From: Mesostigma viride | Lineage: Eukaryota > Streptophyta > Mesostigmatophyceae > Mesostigmatales > Mesostigmataceae | Direction: 5' to 3' | NCBI GenBank assembly: GCA_009746045.1 | Contig: RPFO01000041.1 | Coordinates: 3,335,661 to 3,397,660 of the forward strand | Length of the DNA stretch: 62,000 bases | Shown: positions 23,335 through 33,479 of the stretch, in pieces | Layout: the number at the start of each line of letters is the position of its first letter | Numbering within the stretch: the stretch's first letter is position 1 | Notes under the pieces: generated by a model | Databases searched by the model: none | What the model saw: the letters and a program-made list of their open reading frames with translations, nothing else | What the model was told of the DNA's origin: nothing | Position numbers and translations under genes: made by a program

Positions 23335-25042
23335 CTATATGGCTAAGCGGTATAGAAATTTTATTTTTCCCCTCCCCCCCACCGAGGCCACAGGAAGGGC
23401 CTCACACGGGAGAGAGAGTCCTACGTGAGAAAGGAGATCAGGCATGCGAACAGCTGTATGAAAGAGGTAGGCATAGGATTCATCATCAGGTAGTTCACCA
23501 TAAGGGGTTACACCCATAGTAGTAGGAACTAGAGTAGTATTGAGAACATCAAGGTCCTCGAAAAAGGAGTAATCTGCGCGACGGGAGAGTGCATCTGGTA
23601 CTATGTTATCTACACCCTTAACATACTGAAGTTTAAAAGGGGAAAACTGTGCTAAAAACTCCATCCAGCGCGCTTGACGAGGGGTAAGGTTGGGTTGTGA
23701 GAGAAGATGGGTAAGGGGACGGTGATCCGTCTGGATAACTAATCTATAAGGATCTATCTCACAGGGTTCATTCAGACAAACATCAAATTGAGCACCTTTA
23801 AGAAAGTGCTGCCACGCGTGGCAACAATACACCACAGCTAAAGTTCCTGCTGGTGTACGGGATAGTTACGCTCCGCAGGGAGCATTGTCCTAGAGATATA
23901 CTCAATTGGCTGTAAGCCCTGACCCTGATCCTGGAGAAGGACGCCCCCTATAGCTACCTTGCTAGCATCTGTAGCTACAACAAAGGGTTTAGTAGTATCC
24001 GGTAGGATGAGTACGGGAGGGGAGAGGAGTAGGGATTTTAGACACTGAAAAGCCGACTGACATTCACTACTCCAAACAAAGGGGATATCCTTCTTTAATA
24101 AATGATTAATAGGGGCTGCTATAGTTGCGAAACGCGGGATAAAACGCCTATAGTAAGAAGCAATCCCTAGAAAACTACGTACACCTTTAACGTCGGTAGG
24201 GGTAGGCCATTCCTGAATTGACTTAGTTTTATCCGGGTCGGTAGCGACCCCGGCATCTGACAGAACGTGCCCTAAAAATGGGACACTCCTACCCGAACGA
24301 ACTTTAGCACGGCGCGCCCACAAGAATTTTCAGCCATTATTTCTAATACTTTCTTTAAATCACGTAGGTGCGTTTCAAAATCAGGAGAGTAAATAAGGAT
24401 ATCATCTAAGTAAGCTTGAGCACAAGAACGGTCATGCTCAGATAAAGAAACAGAGGAGAAGGAAGGATCCTTTAAATCAGAGGACACTTGAGGAAGGTGA
24501 GAATTCCCCATACAATAACAGGTCTAAGCACTTCATTCATTAACATTTGAAAAGAGGCAGGAGAGTTACAGAGTCCCATAGCCGCTACTCTAAACTGGTA
24601 ATGACCAAAAGGGGTAGCAAAGGCGGTTTTATGGCCATCCTCAGGAGCTATGCGTAGTTGCCAAAATCCATCCGCACAATCCAGTACCGTGAAACAAGTG
24701 GAACCTTTAACTTTATTAAATATATCATCAATACGAGGTAGAGGGTATTTAGACTTCACAGTAATATCATTTAACTTCCTATAATCAGTAACGAGGCGAA
24801 ACTTGCCATTTGGCTTAGGAACTAACAGAACACCAGCTGAGTAGGGGGAGTTACTAGGCTCTATCAATCCTGCTTCTAATAGTGACACTAAAATCTGTTT
24901 TAGTTCCTTTAATTCGGTAGGGCCCATTCTATACATCGGAGAGTGCGTAGGAACTGCACCGTCCTTAATAACTACACGGTGTAAAACAGAACGAGGAGGA
25001 GGATAAGAAGGGGTCTTTTCTTCAAACACTTTTGAGGAATCT
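23335..25042 (-). pseudogene. G1 reverse transcriptase and RNase H, frame-broken
   Basis: RT copies element RNA into DNA and RNase H removes the RNA strand. Visible motifs are MYRMGPTELKELKQIL, LVTDYRKLNDITVKSKYPL, CFTVLDCADGFWQ (motif A Asp), FGHYQFRVAAMGLCNSPASF (motif B), AYLDDILIYS (motif C), then the tether FLGHVLSDAGVATD and RNase H with FVVATDASKVAIGGVLL, NYPVHQQEL, TDHRPLTHLL and ALSRRADY. Frame changes occur near 24500, 24316 and 23836, the last two explained by one missing T each. The 5' part is separated from protease by LINE C. Confidence 0.92.
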
Positions 25043-25054
25043 ATCACAGCCATG
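25043..25054. repeat. Target-site duplication of LINE C, left copy
   Basis: ATCACAGCCATG; identical copy at 26407-26418. Removing LINE C and one copy restores continuous G1 pol reading frame from GFTENEIVRYMAVI into DSSKVFEE. Confidence 0.93.
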
Positions 25055-26167
25055 ATCTTCGTCGACAGCATCAAGGCTTTTGATTCTGTCCTCTGGGACG
25101 CTCTATGGGCTGTACTTGCTCGCGCTCGCGTCCCCACTCCCCTGATTACCGTCATCCGCACGCTGTATGAGGGGTCCACCACTTCGGTGCGCACTCAGCA
25201 CGGCATAACCCCGCCCTGCCCACTGCAGACCGGCGTCTGGCAGGGTTGCGTCCTGTCGCCGTACCTGTTTATTATTGTAGTGGATTATGTTATGCGCCAG
25301 GCACGTGCTCGCTTTGCTAGCATTGCAGGCCGTGCCCCTGGCCTAGCGATCACGAACGAGCTTGGGGAAGGGGGGCCGACTAACAAGCAGAATTTACTAG
25401 CTGACCTCATTTATGCCGACGACATCACGCTCATCGAGAAGCCGGAGTCTGCCCAACTTTGGCTGGACTGCCTGGCGCTCGAGGCTCGGGCGGTTGGTCT
25501 AGAAATCAGCCCCAAAACGGAGGCCCTGGCCCTCGGCATGGCAGGGCCCCCACCCACACTCCGCCTCTTAGACGATGCCGAGGTCAACTACCCTACTTCA
25601 GGCCGCTTCAAGCTGCTCGGCAGTTGGCTTCCTGACTGCGAGGACGACATGACGACACGGATCGGCATGGCGTGGGCGCACCTCCATGACCACCGCCGCT
25701 GGTGGAGCAACCCCGCCCTACCCCGGATCGTCAAGCGTGACCTCTTCAAGGTCGTCATTCTGACGATCCTGACCTACGGCGCCGAGACGTGGACACTGAT
25801 GCAGGAGCTGGAGCAACGACTCGACGGCGCCGTCACCAAGATGCTGCGCAAGGCCCTTGACATCCCCTTTGGTTTGCACGTTAGTAATGAGGATTTGTAC
25901 GCTGATTTGCCCTATGTTTCCCACATTATTAGGCACAGGCGCCTGGGCCTAGCCGGGCACCTGGCCCGCACAGATCAGGTAGATACATCAGATAGACTAG
26001 CTGGCACCAAGCCCGCCCAGCCTGGGCGATATGTCCTCACCTGGCGTGCCCCGGCCGCGCGCGGCAGGGCCGCCACCCGTGGACTTTTCGTGATAGACTC
26101 GGCATGGACATGTGCTACACTAGACGTGACGGGCTCACCCCCGGGCAGCCTCCTGGTTTGTCTGTAA
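25055..26167 (+). pseudogene. LINE C reverse transcriptase, C-terminal two thirds
   Basis: The frame (about 370 codons) starts inside motif A (IFVDSIKAFDSVLWDALW), so the N-terminal part including any endonuclease is gone. It continues through GVWQGCVLSPYLFIIVVDYV (motif B region), LIYADDITLIE (motif C), the thumb, FKLLGSWLPDCEDDM, TILTYGAETWTL (a late-RT motif common in LINE proteins), and a C-terminal domain with RLGLAGHLARTDQVDTSD. The frame is uninterrupted, so the insertion is young, but the ATG at its start belongs to the target duplication and no intact protein can be made. Confidence 0.92.
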
Positions 26168-26406
26168 TATGGAGGCAGATGGTGCGCAAGGATAGATGGC
26201 AAGTAGTGATGAAGGAGACCACCCCCAAGCCTGTGGGGGCTCCGCGTGTGACCAAGTATGGCATTCATAGCGATTCGGGCCGCGGTGCCCACACCCCTGT
26301 AACTAGGACCTAGATAGCTTATACCATCCATTCCATCCCATGTTCCCCTCCCACTGAGGACTTATGCTCACGTGACGCAGTCACGTGTCTATTAATTAAT
26401 TAATTA
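25055..26406 (+). mobile_element. LINE C, 5'-truncated, antisense within G1 pol
   Basis: Plus-strand non-LTR retrotransposon truncated exactly at RT motif A, with a short 3' UTR and an ATTA-repeat tail (26392-26406). It is flanked by 12-bp duplications, the hallmark of target-primed reverse transcription. Its 3' UTR reappears inverted in LINE B. Confidence 0.95.
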
Positions 26407-27134
26407 ATCACAGCCATGTATCTTACTATTTCATTTTCAGTAAATCCCACTCCTATTGTATCCACTGTGTTTACATCTATTTCCACACTATTATTAGTGA
26501 TAGGTATCTCCTGTACTTCTAACTGAAGGAACATACATAATAGGTATCCATATTCCTTTAGTTCAGATCGCAATTCGTCATTGGACATTAATACTTCAGG
26601 TATAGGTCTTACAGGAGGATCAACAGGTGTAGGAGGAGTAATATCTACCAAGGATAAATTTTCTAATCTATAATGACGTTCCGGTACCCAGTAGGAGCTA
26701 TCTGGAAACCAAATGACCATAGTATCATAATTAATAGTAATCTTATTATCCTGGTGCCAATCTAATCCTAGTAATACATCAGCTGTAGTGATAGGGCCTA
26801 TAGTGGCCGTCAGGTTGACCGTACGTCCTTGTATGACCAGGGGAAGGGACACCGTACCCGGGGAATGACTGGTGCGACCGTCAGCATAATGGACAGTGAC
26901 CGTTTTTGTGTGAGGGATAGGGACTAGTCCTAAACGCCTAACTAGGGCCTCGCTCACAAAGGAGCTAGCCGCACCGCTATCCACTAACACAGAGAGGTTC
27001 AAAAGTTCATCAGCATGCAAGAAGGGGTCTACAACAGTGTGAGGAACGGTTAAGCCACCATTCAAGAACATAAGAGGACGCACACGTAGGGGTAGGGATG
27101 ATTCAGCTCCTACAGAGGTTATAAAAACAGGCAA
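26407..27134 (-). pseudogene. G1 aspartic protease (retropepsin) segment
   Basis: Cleaves the element polyprotein. The active-site motif is VLVDSGAASSFVSEAL, followed by RRLGLVPIPHTKTV and the second hydrophobic loop with TTADVLLGLDWH (usual ILG-D signature). It lies just downstream of gag in another frame, as in G2. LINE C cuts the pol frame at its 3' end, so protease is severed from RT. Confidence 0.88.
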
Positions 27135-27196
27135 GCAAAAATTATTGTCTGGGGTACTATCTAAGGACCTGTCCAGGTTACCCCCGGCTGACAGGC

Positions 27197-27840
27197 CTAC
27201 TGTTCCCCCTCCCCCCCCAAATCCATAGGAACTAACCCCGAAGAAGACCCTGGCGAAAAAGCCACTGCTGGAGGGTCACGAGGGATCGAAGAGGGTGCGG
27301 GAGCCTGATTATCATAGGGGAACCCTGGGGGTCCTGTCTGCACAGCATTCAGCCTACCAGGGGTAGCTGAGGGAATGCGTCCTGAAGTGGGACGAATAGG
27401 AGCACGCTGAGGGGTACGAGGAGGGCGAGCGTCGGGATGAGGGGGAGCACCCGAAAGGAACTTGGGGCACTCACGTTTAAGATGACCTACTTCCTTACAA
27501 TGATAGCATGTGATATGAGAGACATCCAGAGCTGAAAGGTCAGTAACACAAATATCTAATTCTTCTACATAGGAGTTCTCCTCCTCAGGGGTAAGGATAA
27601 TATTATTAATACGGGAACGGGTAGGAAGAGAAGGCGTGGTGAAGAAATCTGCTACTCGTAAGAGATGCTGACGCACATGCTTGAGGGGCAGGTCAGTAAA
27701 ACGGTAGGCAGAGAACTGGCGCTTTACTTCACGTAATAAGGGTCTACTGAGGCCCTGTAGGAAGCGAGCACGTACTTCTGCGCCCGACAAATCCCTAATT
27801 CGTACCATCTGGGCATCAAATTCTTTCATATACTCCTTAA
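27197..27840 (-). pseudogene. G1 gag, C-terminal part with CCHC zinc knuckle
   Basis: Continuation of the capsid protein, with the knuckle CYHCKEVGHLKREC (C-x2-C-x4-H-x4-C) that packages element RNA, then a Pro/Arg-rich tail. Its N-terminal part lies at 29192-30275; the two are split by the piggyBac-like insertion at TTAA. Excising that element and one TTAA restores a continuous frame that aligns with G2 gag around QGT..(Y/F).(E/K). Confidence 0.88.
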
Positions 27841-29187
27841 CCCATAGTCCGGGAATGGGTTTTTGGCATTTTTAGACCCCTGAAAATGGAAAAAATCATA
27901 ACTCATAGTAGGCCACAACTCCAAATACCCCCAACCAAGGTGCTAGGAGTATCTACACTTTAAGGGCTTTCAGAAAATGCAATAATATCTCAAGTCCATT
28001 CAGTGCTTTGCAAGATATTTACTGCCAAAGTTGGACAAAAGACGATCATTTTCAGGCAAGGGAAATCCCCTTAGTAGTTTACCCCTGCAGGGAGGGTTCT
28101 AAAAAATTATTCTGGGGTTGGACAATCTCAATAGATAGTGCCACCATGCTTTCCTTGGGTCAGACCGCACGGATAGCCCATCTGACCTATATAATGCGCT
28201 CACTTACGTGTGTGGGTTACGCGCGCGTAAGCAGCCATCCATGAAATGCCACACACTTATGCATTGTATACAGCCACATAGGACTGTAAAAAGTGCTGGG
28301 AAACAAAGAAGTGCTAAACCAGCACTAACGGAATGGCATCCTCCAAAGAAACACCACAAACTGAGCAGATTTGGGGCTAATAGCACTCATACAGCAGGCA
28401 TGGAAACCTGCTGCAAGAGGCACTGATACACTCGTGTAAAATGGATGTATAAACGACAGATTCCCGTGCAAACGACATGCAAACACGTTGCCGTACCTGG
28501 CTTGATCACGACCTTTCCGGGTTCTGCTGGCCGGGACCCTCATATCTCACACTGGCTAATGCTTTCCAGGCATAGGCCGCCATAGCCGCATAATGCATGC
28601 ATCCGACATGATTACCAGGTTGATGTTCTGTGCAAAGATGACCTATAAACGTATCCGAATTCACAGGGACGCTGCTGCGGATGTCCCGTACCAAAACTGG
28701 GTGCTCGGGCTGGCGCAGACTGCCGGGCCATAAGAAGAAAATCGAAATATGGCATGCCATTACTCATCTGGTACTGACGACCAAGAAAGCAGTAATGCCC
28801 TACCTGTATTTTACCAATGCTATACATCTGGCCACCCCTGACCTACGAAAATCACGCATCATCATTCTGAGCAACATTCTGAACCATTACAAGCCGCGAG
28901 ACGCAAAATTTCCTTGATAACGGCACGCTAGCAGCCATATCTCGTTACGCGCGCGCGCGAGTGAAAATTTCCCGCCAAAGTCACGTGATACTGTCTCAAT
29001 ACACGTTGTATTTACCAGGCTATGGCGAATATTACCCCCAAACCTATGCATCACCTTCGTCCCTAAGTGTTCCCAGACCCACCGGACCACTGACATCCGT
29101 CACGGGTGGCGCGGCGCTCCTGGAATTGAGCGCCGCGCCACCGGGGGTCAAACAGTTCGATATATCGAACTGTTTCCGGACTATGGG
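27841..29187. mobile_element. Non-autonomous piggyBac-like element (1,347 bp)
   Basis: Flanked by TTAA on both sides (27837-27840 and 29188-29191) and bounded by the 12-bp inverted repeat CCCATAGTCCGG / CCGGACTATGGG. TTAA duplication plus CCC termini is the piggyBac signature. Just inside the right end lie a 24-base perfect palindrome (29151-29174) and a hairpin with a 15-bp perfect stem and 8-base loop (29105-29142). No transposase frame is recognisable inside; short frames (28681-28917 and others) match nothing I know. It interrupts G1 gag. Confidence 0.85.
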
Positions 29188-29191
29188 TTAA

Positions 29192-30275
29192 ATGATTTAG
29201 TACCCTGCTGCAAGGTACCAAAGGCTAATCTATCCTGCCAATCTGCATCAGGAGGGACTAAATGGTTCTCTAAACGCTTAAACAATTCTGCTACTGAGTT
29301 AGGATAGGCATGAGAGGCCAAAGACTCACACTGGATGAGGTTAGCAAGCTCAGGAGTAATGCAGGTAGTAAGATAGTGAGGGACTAGTACAGCATCAGAG
29401 AGACGCCATCTATTATGATTCTGCCACGACTCTGTGTTCTGGGTAAGCAACATAATAAAAGTGAAAAACTGTTGAGGGGTAGACTTGACATCCAGCTTGG
29501 GAAGGTTAGCAAAGAGGGGAAGAGCAGGGGGCTTAGGGGGATTAGAAGAGTCAGTTTTTCCCATAGGGCCACTATCTTCCACTGCTACATAAGCGGGATA
29601 GAAAGAAGGAAGAGGAAAGGTTTTGGGTAGGGGTCTAGAAGGGGCCACCGTTTCAGGCTGGTGCCCATAGGAGAAGGGAACAGTATATTGCTCACGAAGA
29701 GAGGAGTAGGCAAAATGATCATAGTTTCTGTCATCTAGAGGCATGGTGCTGAAATCACTATTAACTTCTAAATCAGCCACACGGGTAGGGACCTGGGCAG
29801 CCTCATAGGCCGTATCAGGGTAGGTCCAGGAAGCAGGTGGGTAAAAGGGAACTGCACTAGGGCGCCCAGAAGGGCCGACAGGGGCAGAGGTACGACCCGT
29901 GTTAAAAGCAGGCATGGAAGGCACAGGGTGGGAAGGAGGCCTAGAAGCATTGTTAGTTAGTGAGGACCTGCTGGAGGGTTGAGCCAAGGTTGCAGGAGGA
30001 GCAGGGGCCTGGTTCAAGGTAAGGGAAGGGTCATGACTAAATCTGACTTGCATACGTTGTTCATAGGTAGGTGGGGTAATTGAGGGACGACGGCGACCAC
30101 CAGTAACAGGAGAAGAAGGTGAGGTACGCAGATTACCTTGAGGAGTGAGATGGTGCACCGTTTCCAAGGAGTCCCGTCGGTTACCACGAGTATTGTTATT
30201 GTTATTAGTATTATTATTAGTAGTAGTAGTAGTATTGGTAGGTATAGGCGACATATCTCCACCCACTGGATCCAT
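29192..30275 (-). pseudogene. G1 gag, N-terminal part
   Basis: Starts at the ATG at 30275 (MDPVGGDMSPIPTN), followed by a Thr/Asn homopolymer-rich stretch and a disordered Pro/Ser-rich segment, then the capsid-like region from about FANLPKLDVKSTPQQFF through NRWRLSDAVLVPHYLTTCIT to LVPPDADWQDRLAF. Structure and end segment match G2 gag (FKNVPKLHADMKPREVDEW ... LVPPDAVIHERLAF). The frame stops a few codons into the piggyBac-like element. Confidence 0.88.
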
Positions 30276-30366
30276 CTTTAATTAAGTAAAGGAATAGGAA
30301 TCTAAATGAAAGCAACAAGGGAAAAAGGAAAAACCTTGAATGTCTGAAGCAAGGACACAATTAAAA

Positions 30367-30759
30367 TCAATCCTTTTTAACAACAGTAATGGATAGGGAG
30401 CCAAACTCTAAGGTGAGAGGAGTATCTGAGATAGATGAAGATGCAGCCCGTTTAGGGGGAGAAGAAGGAGGAGTAGCAAAAACTAGAGCTTCTACGGGAG
30501 GACGACCATGAGGAGTAGAACGTACATGAAGGCCTAAATCTGATTCACTATGGTCTATCAGGAATTGTTGAGCTTCGTCGAAGGTAACAAATTTCTTATA
30601 CCTAACTACGTTATAAGTACGGTTTTGCACTATCTTCCTAGCATCTGACCAAGAAAGGAAAATGGCTGACCATTGAGGGGTAATAACTACGTAATATTTG
30701 GCTAAGCTATTGTCACTAGACGAATGGGAAGGAGCAGTAAAAACACGACGCTGACTCAT
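30367..30759 (-). CDS. G1 ORF0: small protein with RNase H1 N-terminal/viroplasmin-like domain
   Basis: A 130-residue protein starting MSQRRVFTAPS, on the same strand upstream of gag. Residues of about 22-70 (KYYVVITPQWSAIFLSW, then RYKKFVTFDEAQQFL) fit the RNase H1 N-terminal hybrid-binding domain, also called the caulimovirus viroplasmin-like domain: an aromatic-rich first strand, an SW motif, and a KKF-x-T-x2-EA-x2-F end. The C-terminal third is Pro/Ser-rich and ends LTLEFGSLSITVVKKD. A role in binding RNA/DNA hybrids during reverse transcription is inference. G2 keeps the matching C-terminal half at 55527. The frame is intact. Confidence 0.72.
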   Translation of the reverse strand: MSQRRVFTAPSHSSSDNSLAKYYVVITPQWSAIFLSWSDARKIVQNRTYNVVRYKKFVTFDEAQQFLIDHSESDLGLHVRSTPHGRPPVEALVFATPPSSPPKRAASSSISDTPLTLEFGSLSITVVKKD

Positions 30760-31278
30760 GGTAACGCACCTGGTGGGTCTTGTGACGTCACGCTAGAAGA
30801 AGGGGTAGGCGACTTATCTGGGCGATCTGGAGCACCGAAAGCAGCATGAGGGCGGAATAGTCCAGCGCTCGTCCTAAAATCAGCGACCGAATAGTCCAGC
30901 GTTCGTCCTAAAAGCAGCGACCCGTATCTCTGCGGGTGCGGCCGTCTAATAAAACAAGGCAGCACGAAGGAAAAAGGTGTAGTCTACCCGACGCTACTCG
31001 TCTCACTGTGGTCAAACCAAACAATTCTCTATCTACGACAGGAAGAGAACTTGCGCAGGAAAACAAAACGAAGGAGCTATCTACGAAAGGATTTATCCGC
31101 TACGAGCAGGTCTAGCATCTAGGCAGATCGTGTCCCGAACCGGGCAGCACTACTCTCCCAGCTTGACGGCGACCCGCCCATTACCTGTCAAGGAAGTGTC
31201 GTCTTCGTATCCCTGGACGCGGAAGGGTTCTTGCAAAGGCGTATGTGACAAAGGACCGTCGTCTCGTTCTCTACCTAC

Positions 31279-31298
31279 GAAAGTTCCTCCGGAACCAT
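31279..31298 (-). other. G1 primer-binding site
   Basis: On the minus strand, one base after the 5' LTR (..GTAACA-A), the sequence is TGGTTCCGGAGGAACTTT. It starts with TGG, complementary to the CCA end of a tRNA, in the expected position. The tRNA cannot be named from this alone. Confidence 0.65.
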
Positions 31299-31869
31299 TG
31301 TTACGTCCTAAACTTCTACCTCCACCTCTACCTCTACTGGGCCTGATACTACCTAAATTGGTCAGGCCTCCTCTACTCAAACCCCTAGCGAAAGACGAAC
31401 GAGACGGTGCAGATCTCAATGCATTCACGTATGTGTTGCTGTAATACGCCATACAACCATTTACCCGAACCCGTTTATTCCAGGAATAGAGGAAGGAAAC
31501 ACACTACACTGCCGTGACCCAAGCCTATTATATATATGTGTTAATTCATTTAACACACGCCGAGTGCCCACACAAGGAGTGGAACGTGCATAAATGGTCA
31601 CCAACGGTCCAACAAGCTCGGGCCGACCTGGCCCTCGCCTACAGAACCACAGGCAGATGCACAGATGCACGCCGGTCCACTACATTCTACCAAAGGATAA
31701 GGACCACTAATAAAGTACGCGGCGCGGCGCCCAAAAGCACCCAATGTACCACGGTACTGTTACGAGGACAATAGTGTCCCAGTTGGAACTACACGTAAAC
31801 CTAGGAACAACCGAGGCAAAGGACCTAATTTACGTCCGTAACTACAACGAATTGTTACGCGACGTAACA
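31299..31869 (-). repeat. 5' LTR of G1 (571 bp)
   Basis: Partner of 18367-18934; TGTTACG...CGTAACA termini. As the upstream LTR in the direction of transcription it should carry the element's promoter. Confidence 0.92.
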
Positions 31870-31889
31870 CAAAAACTGAAATATCCACT

Positions 31890-32280
31890 CTAGCGTCCGC
31901 CGCTGGTGGGCCGCCGCTGCTGCTGGGCCTCAAGGAGAGCCCGTCGCCCCACGGGGGTCATTTGACGGATCATCACCCCGGGGTTCGCACATAGATCCCA
32001 CTCGAAGGCCATCTGATAGGGAGACATCTTATGCCGACCCATCCTGGATAGCTCCACCCACGTACCCCGGGGCCACATGGACAGGAACCCAGCAAGGTAC
32101 TGGGGGTGGGTAAATAGAAGAGTCAGCGCCGACCGATCCACCACCCCACAGCGTTGCTCGCGAACAAACTGCACCCCCATCATAAAAACCTCTGTGCGCA
32201 CGTGATCATCGTTGATAGTCACCCTCGGAGCCCCTGCAATATCAGGCACCACCCGTTCTAGGAAGGCACGCCCTTCCCTT
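31890..32280 (-). pseudogene. G2 ORF3, C-terminal fragment
   Basis: The carboxyl end of G2's third ORF, separated from the rest (45227-47429) by C1. It contains RAFLERVVPDIAG, VRTEVFMMGVQFVREQRCGV, LAGFLSMWPRGTWVELSR and a Gln/Arg-rich tail ending PTSGGR. The pattern parallels the end of G1 ORF3 (VEPLVDLFFPTGLRPRIRY ... YWAFLGLFPDGVWADVFLT). The apparent start codon lies inside the C1 LTR and is not native. Confidence 0.65.
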
Positions 32281-32927
32281 GAGTTAGCGAGCAGCCAGAA
32301 CTGTGAGTTCCTGGTCACTCACGCCACAACGGGATGAGCCAAAGTTGCAAGGCAGCAACCTTTTAACCCGTGCACCAAGCCACGACCACGGTGAGCGTTT
32401 CCACGTCCAATGTGGGAGCCTCGGTTCGTGCTTGCCAAGATAGCTGGTCATCCCCCATGACCAAGCTATATCCTTTGCGTTGTTCCTCGTTCCCATCGGC
32501 GTGACGAGGCACGTGCAGGCAGGCAAGCAAATCCTCAACGTCCACTGGCATCAGTGCAGAGCCAGGACGAACTGGATTTGCCTAGACTCTGCAACCTAGG
32601 AAGTACAGGACCTGTCACAAGCCTGCAAGGTCTAGTATCCTTGCAGACCTGTGCCAGTCCTGTATTCCACCAGCCACAGGCTGCTGCTCCTCTGGTCTAC
32701 GTGGACCACAGTCACGTGATAGTCAGGCTAAGCCTGTGCAGGCACGGCCTGCCACGTGTCCTGTCCACTATACCAGAGGACTGTACCCTAGTCGGCCACG
32801 GACGGCTAGGACTTCGGGACCTCATATCTTTCTCGTCCCTTGTCTGTTTCAGGCGGTCAGCACGGCGTTGGAAAGGTCTTTCCAAACTGCATCCACTTAG
32901 CATATTGGTTGCCCAAAATGCTAACTC
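32281..32927 (-). repeat. 3' LTR of C1 (647 bp)
   Basis: Begins GAGTTAGC and ends GCTAACTC, an 8-bp terminal inverted repeat in place of the usual TG..CA. Immediately inside, 32928-32950 is the complement of a purine-rich tract (AAAAGAAGAAAGGG on the minus strand), a fitting polypurine tract. C2 has a related LTR at about 60120-60770 followed by the same CCAACCCTTTCTT. Confidence 0.88.
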
Positions 32928-33479
32928 CAACCCTTTCTTCTTTTGGAGCTGGACCAGCTTGAAACAAGCCTAACCTTGCTTGTGCCCACTCAGCCACAGA
33001 CCGCTTGGTCCCTTGAGGTTGATCAGACCTTTGAGGGCCCAGGTTCCTGCCTCCCAGAGTGAGATCATACGCCGTATAATACGGTATAATACGGTATAAT
33101 ACGTAATACGCTGGCTTTGAGCGTATGATTCATACGTTATAATACGTTTTAGCGTATAATGACGTATAATACCGTATTATACCGTATGATGGCGTGTTTT
33201 CCGCGTTTTTTTTACGTTTTGCGCGGCTAGGATGCCAGAACGACAGGGCAACGATTTGAAGGCACAGATTTCGTATCTCTACTAAGTAGTGACCCGTCTG
33301 AACTTTCACAATTCGACGCGATCTTATTTTGAAATTTCAGTCGGGTACGTGCTGCCCACTTCACGGCCCCTTTTTTGGGCGGGAATCTGTAGAAATGCAA
33401 GGCTTAAAACTGCGAGCTTTGTTGGCAAAGGCAGAATTGTCACCCGGCCGCAGGCCGCACACGAGAATTGCGAGCAAAA

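Larger units (their letters stand above)
18367..31869 (-). mobile_element. G1: Ty3/gypsy chromovirus, full length, nested in G2
   Basis: Bounded by near-identical LTRs (18367-18934 and 31299-31869), with CAAA on both outer sides (18363-18366 and 31870-31873) as a likely 4-bp target duplication. It reads on the minus strand: PBS, ORF0, gag, protease, RT/RNase H, integrase with chromodomain, ORF3, polypurine tract. LINE C and a piggyBac-like element are inserted in it. The LTR pair differs mainly by a few small indels, so insertion is recent, yet pol is broken by several one-base shifts. Confidence 0.92.

Noticed and set aside
28681-28917. Transposase fragment inside the piggyBac-like element
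   Set aside because: No recognisable piggyBac catalytic residues or motifs; too short to support.
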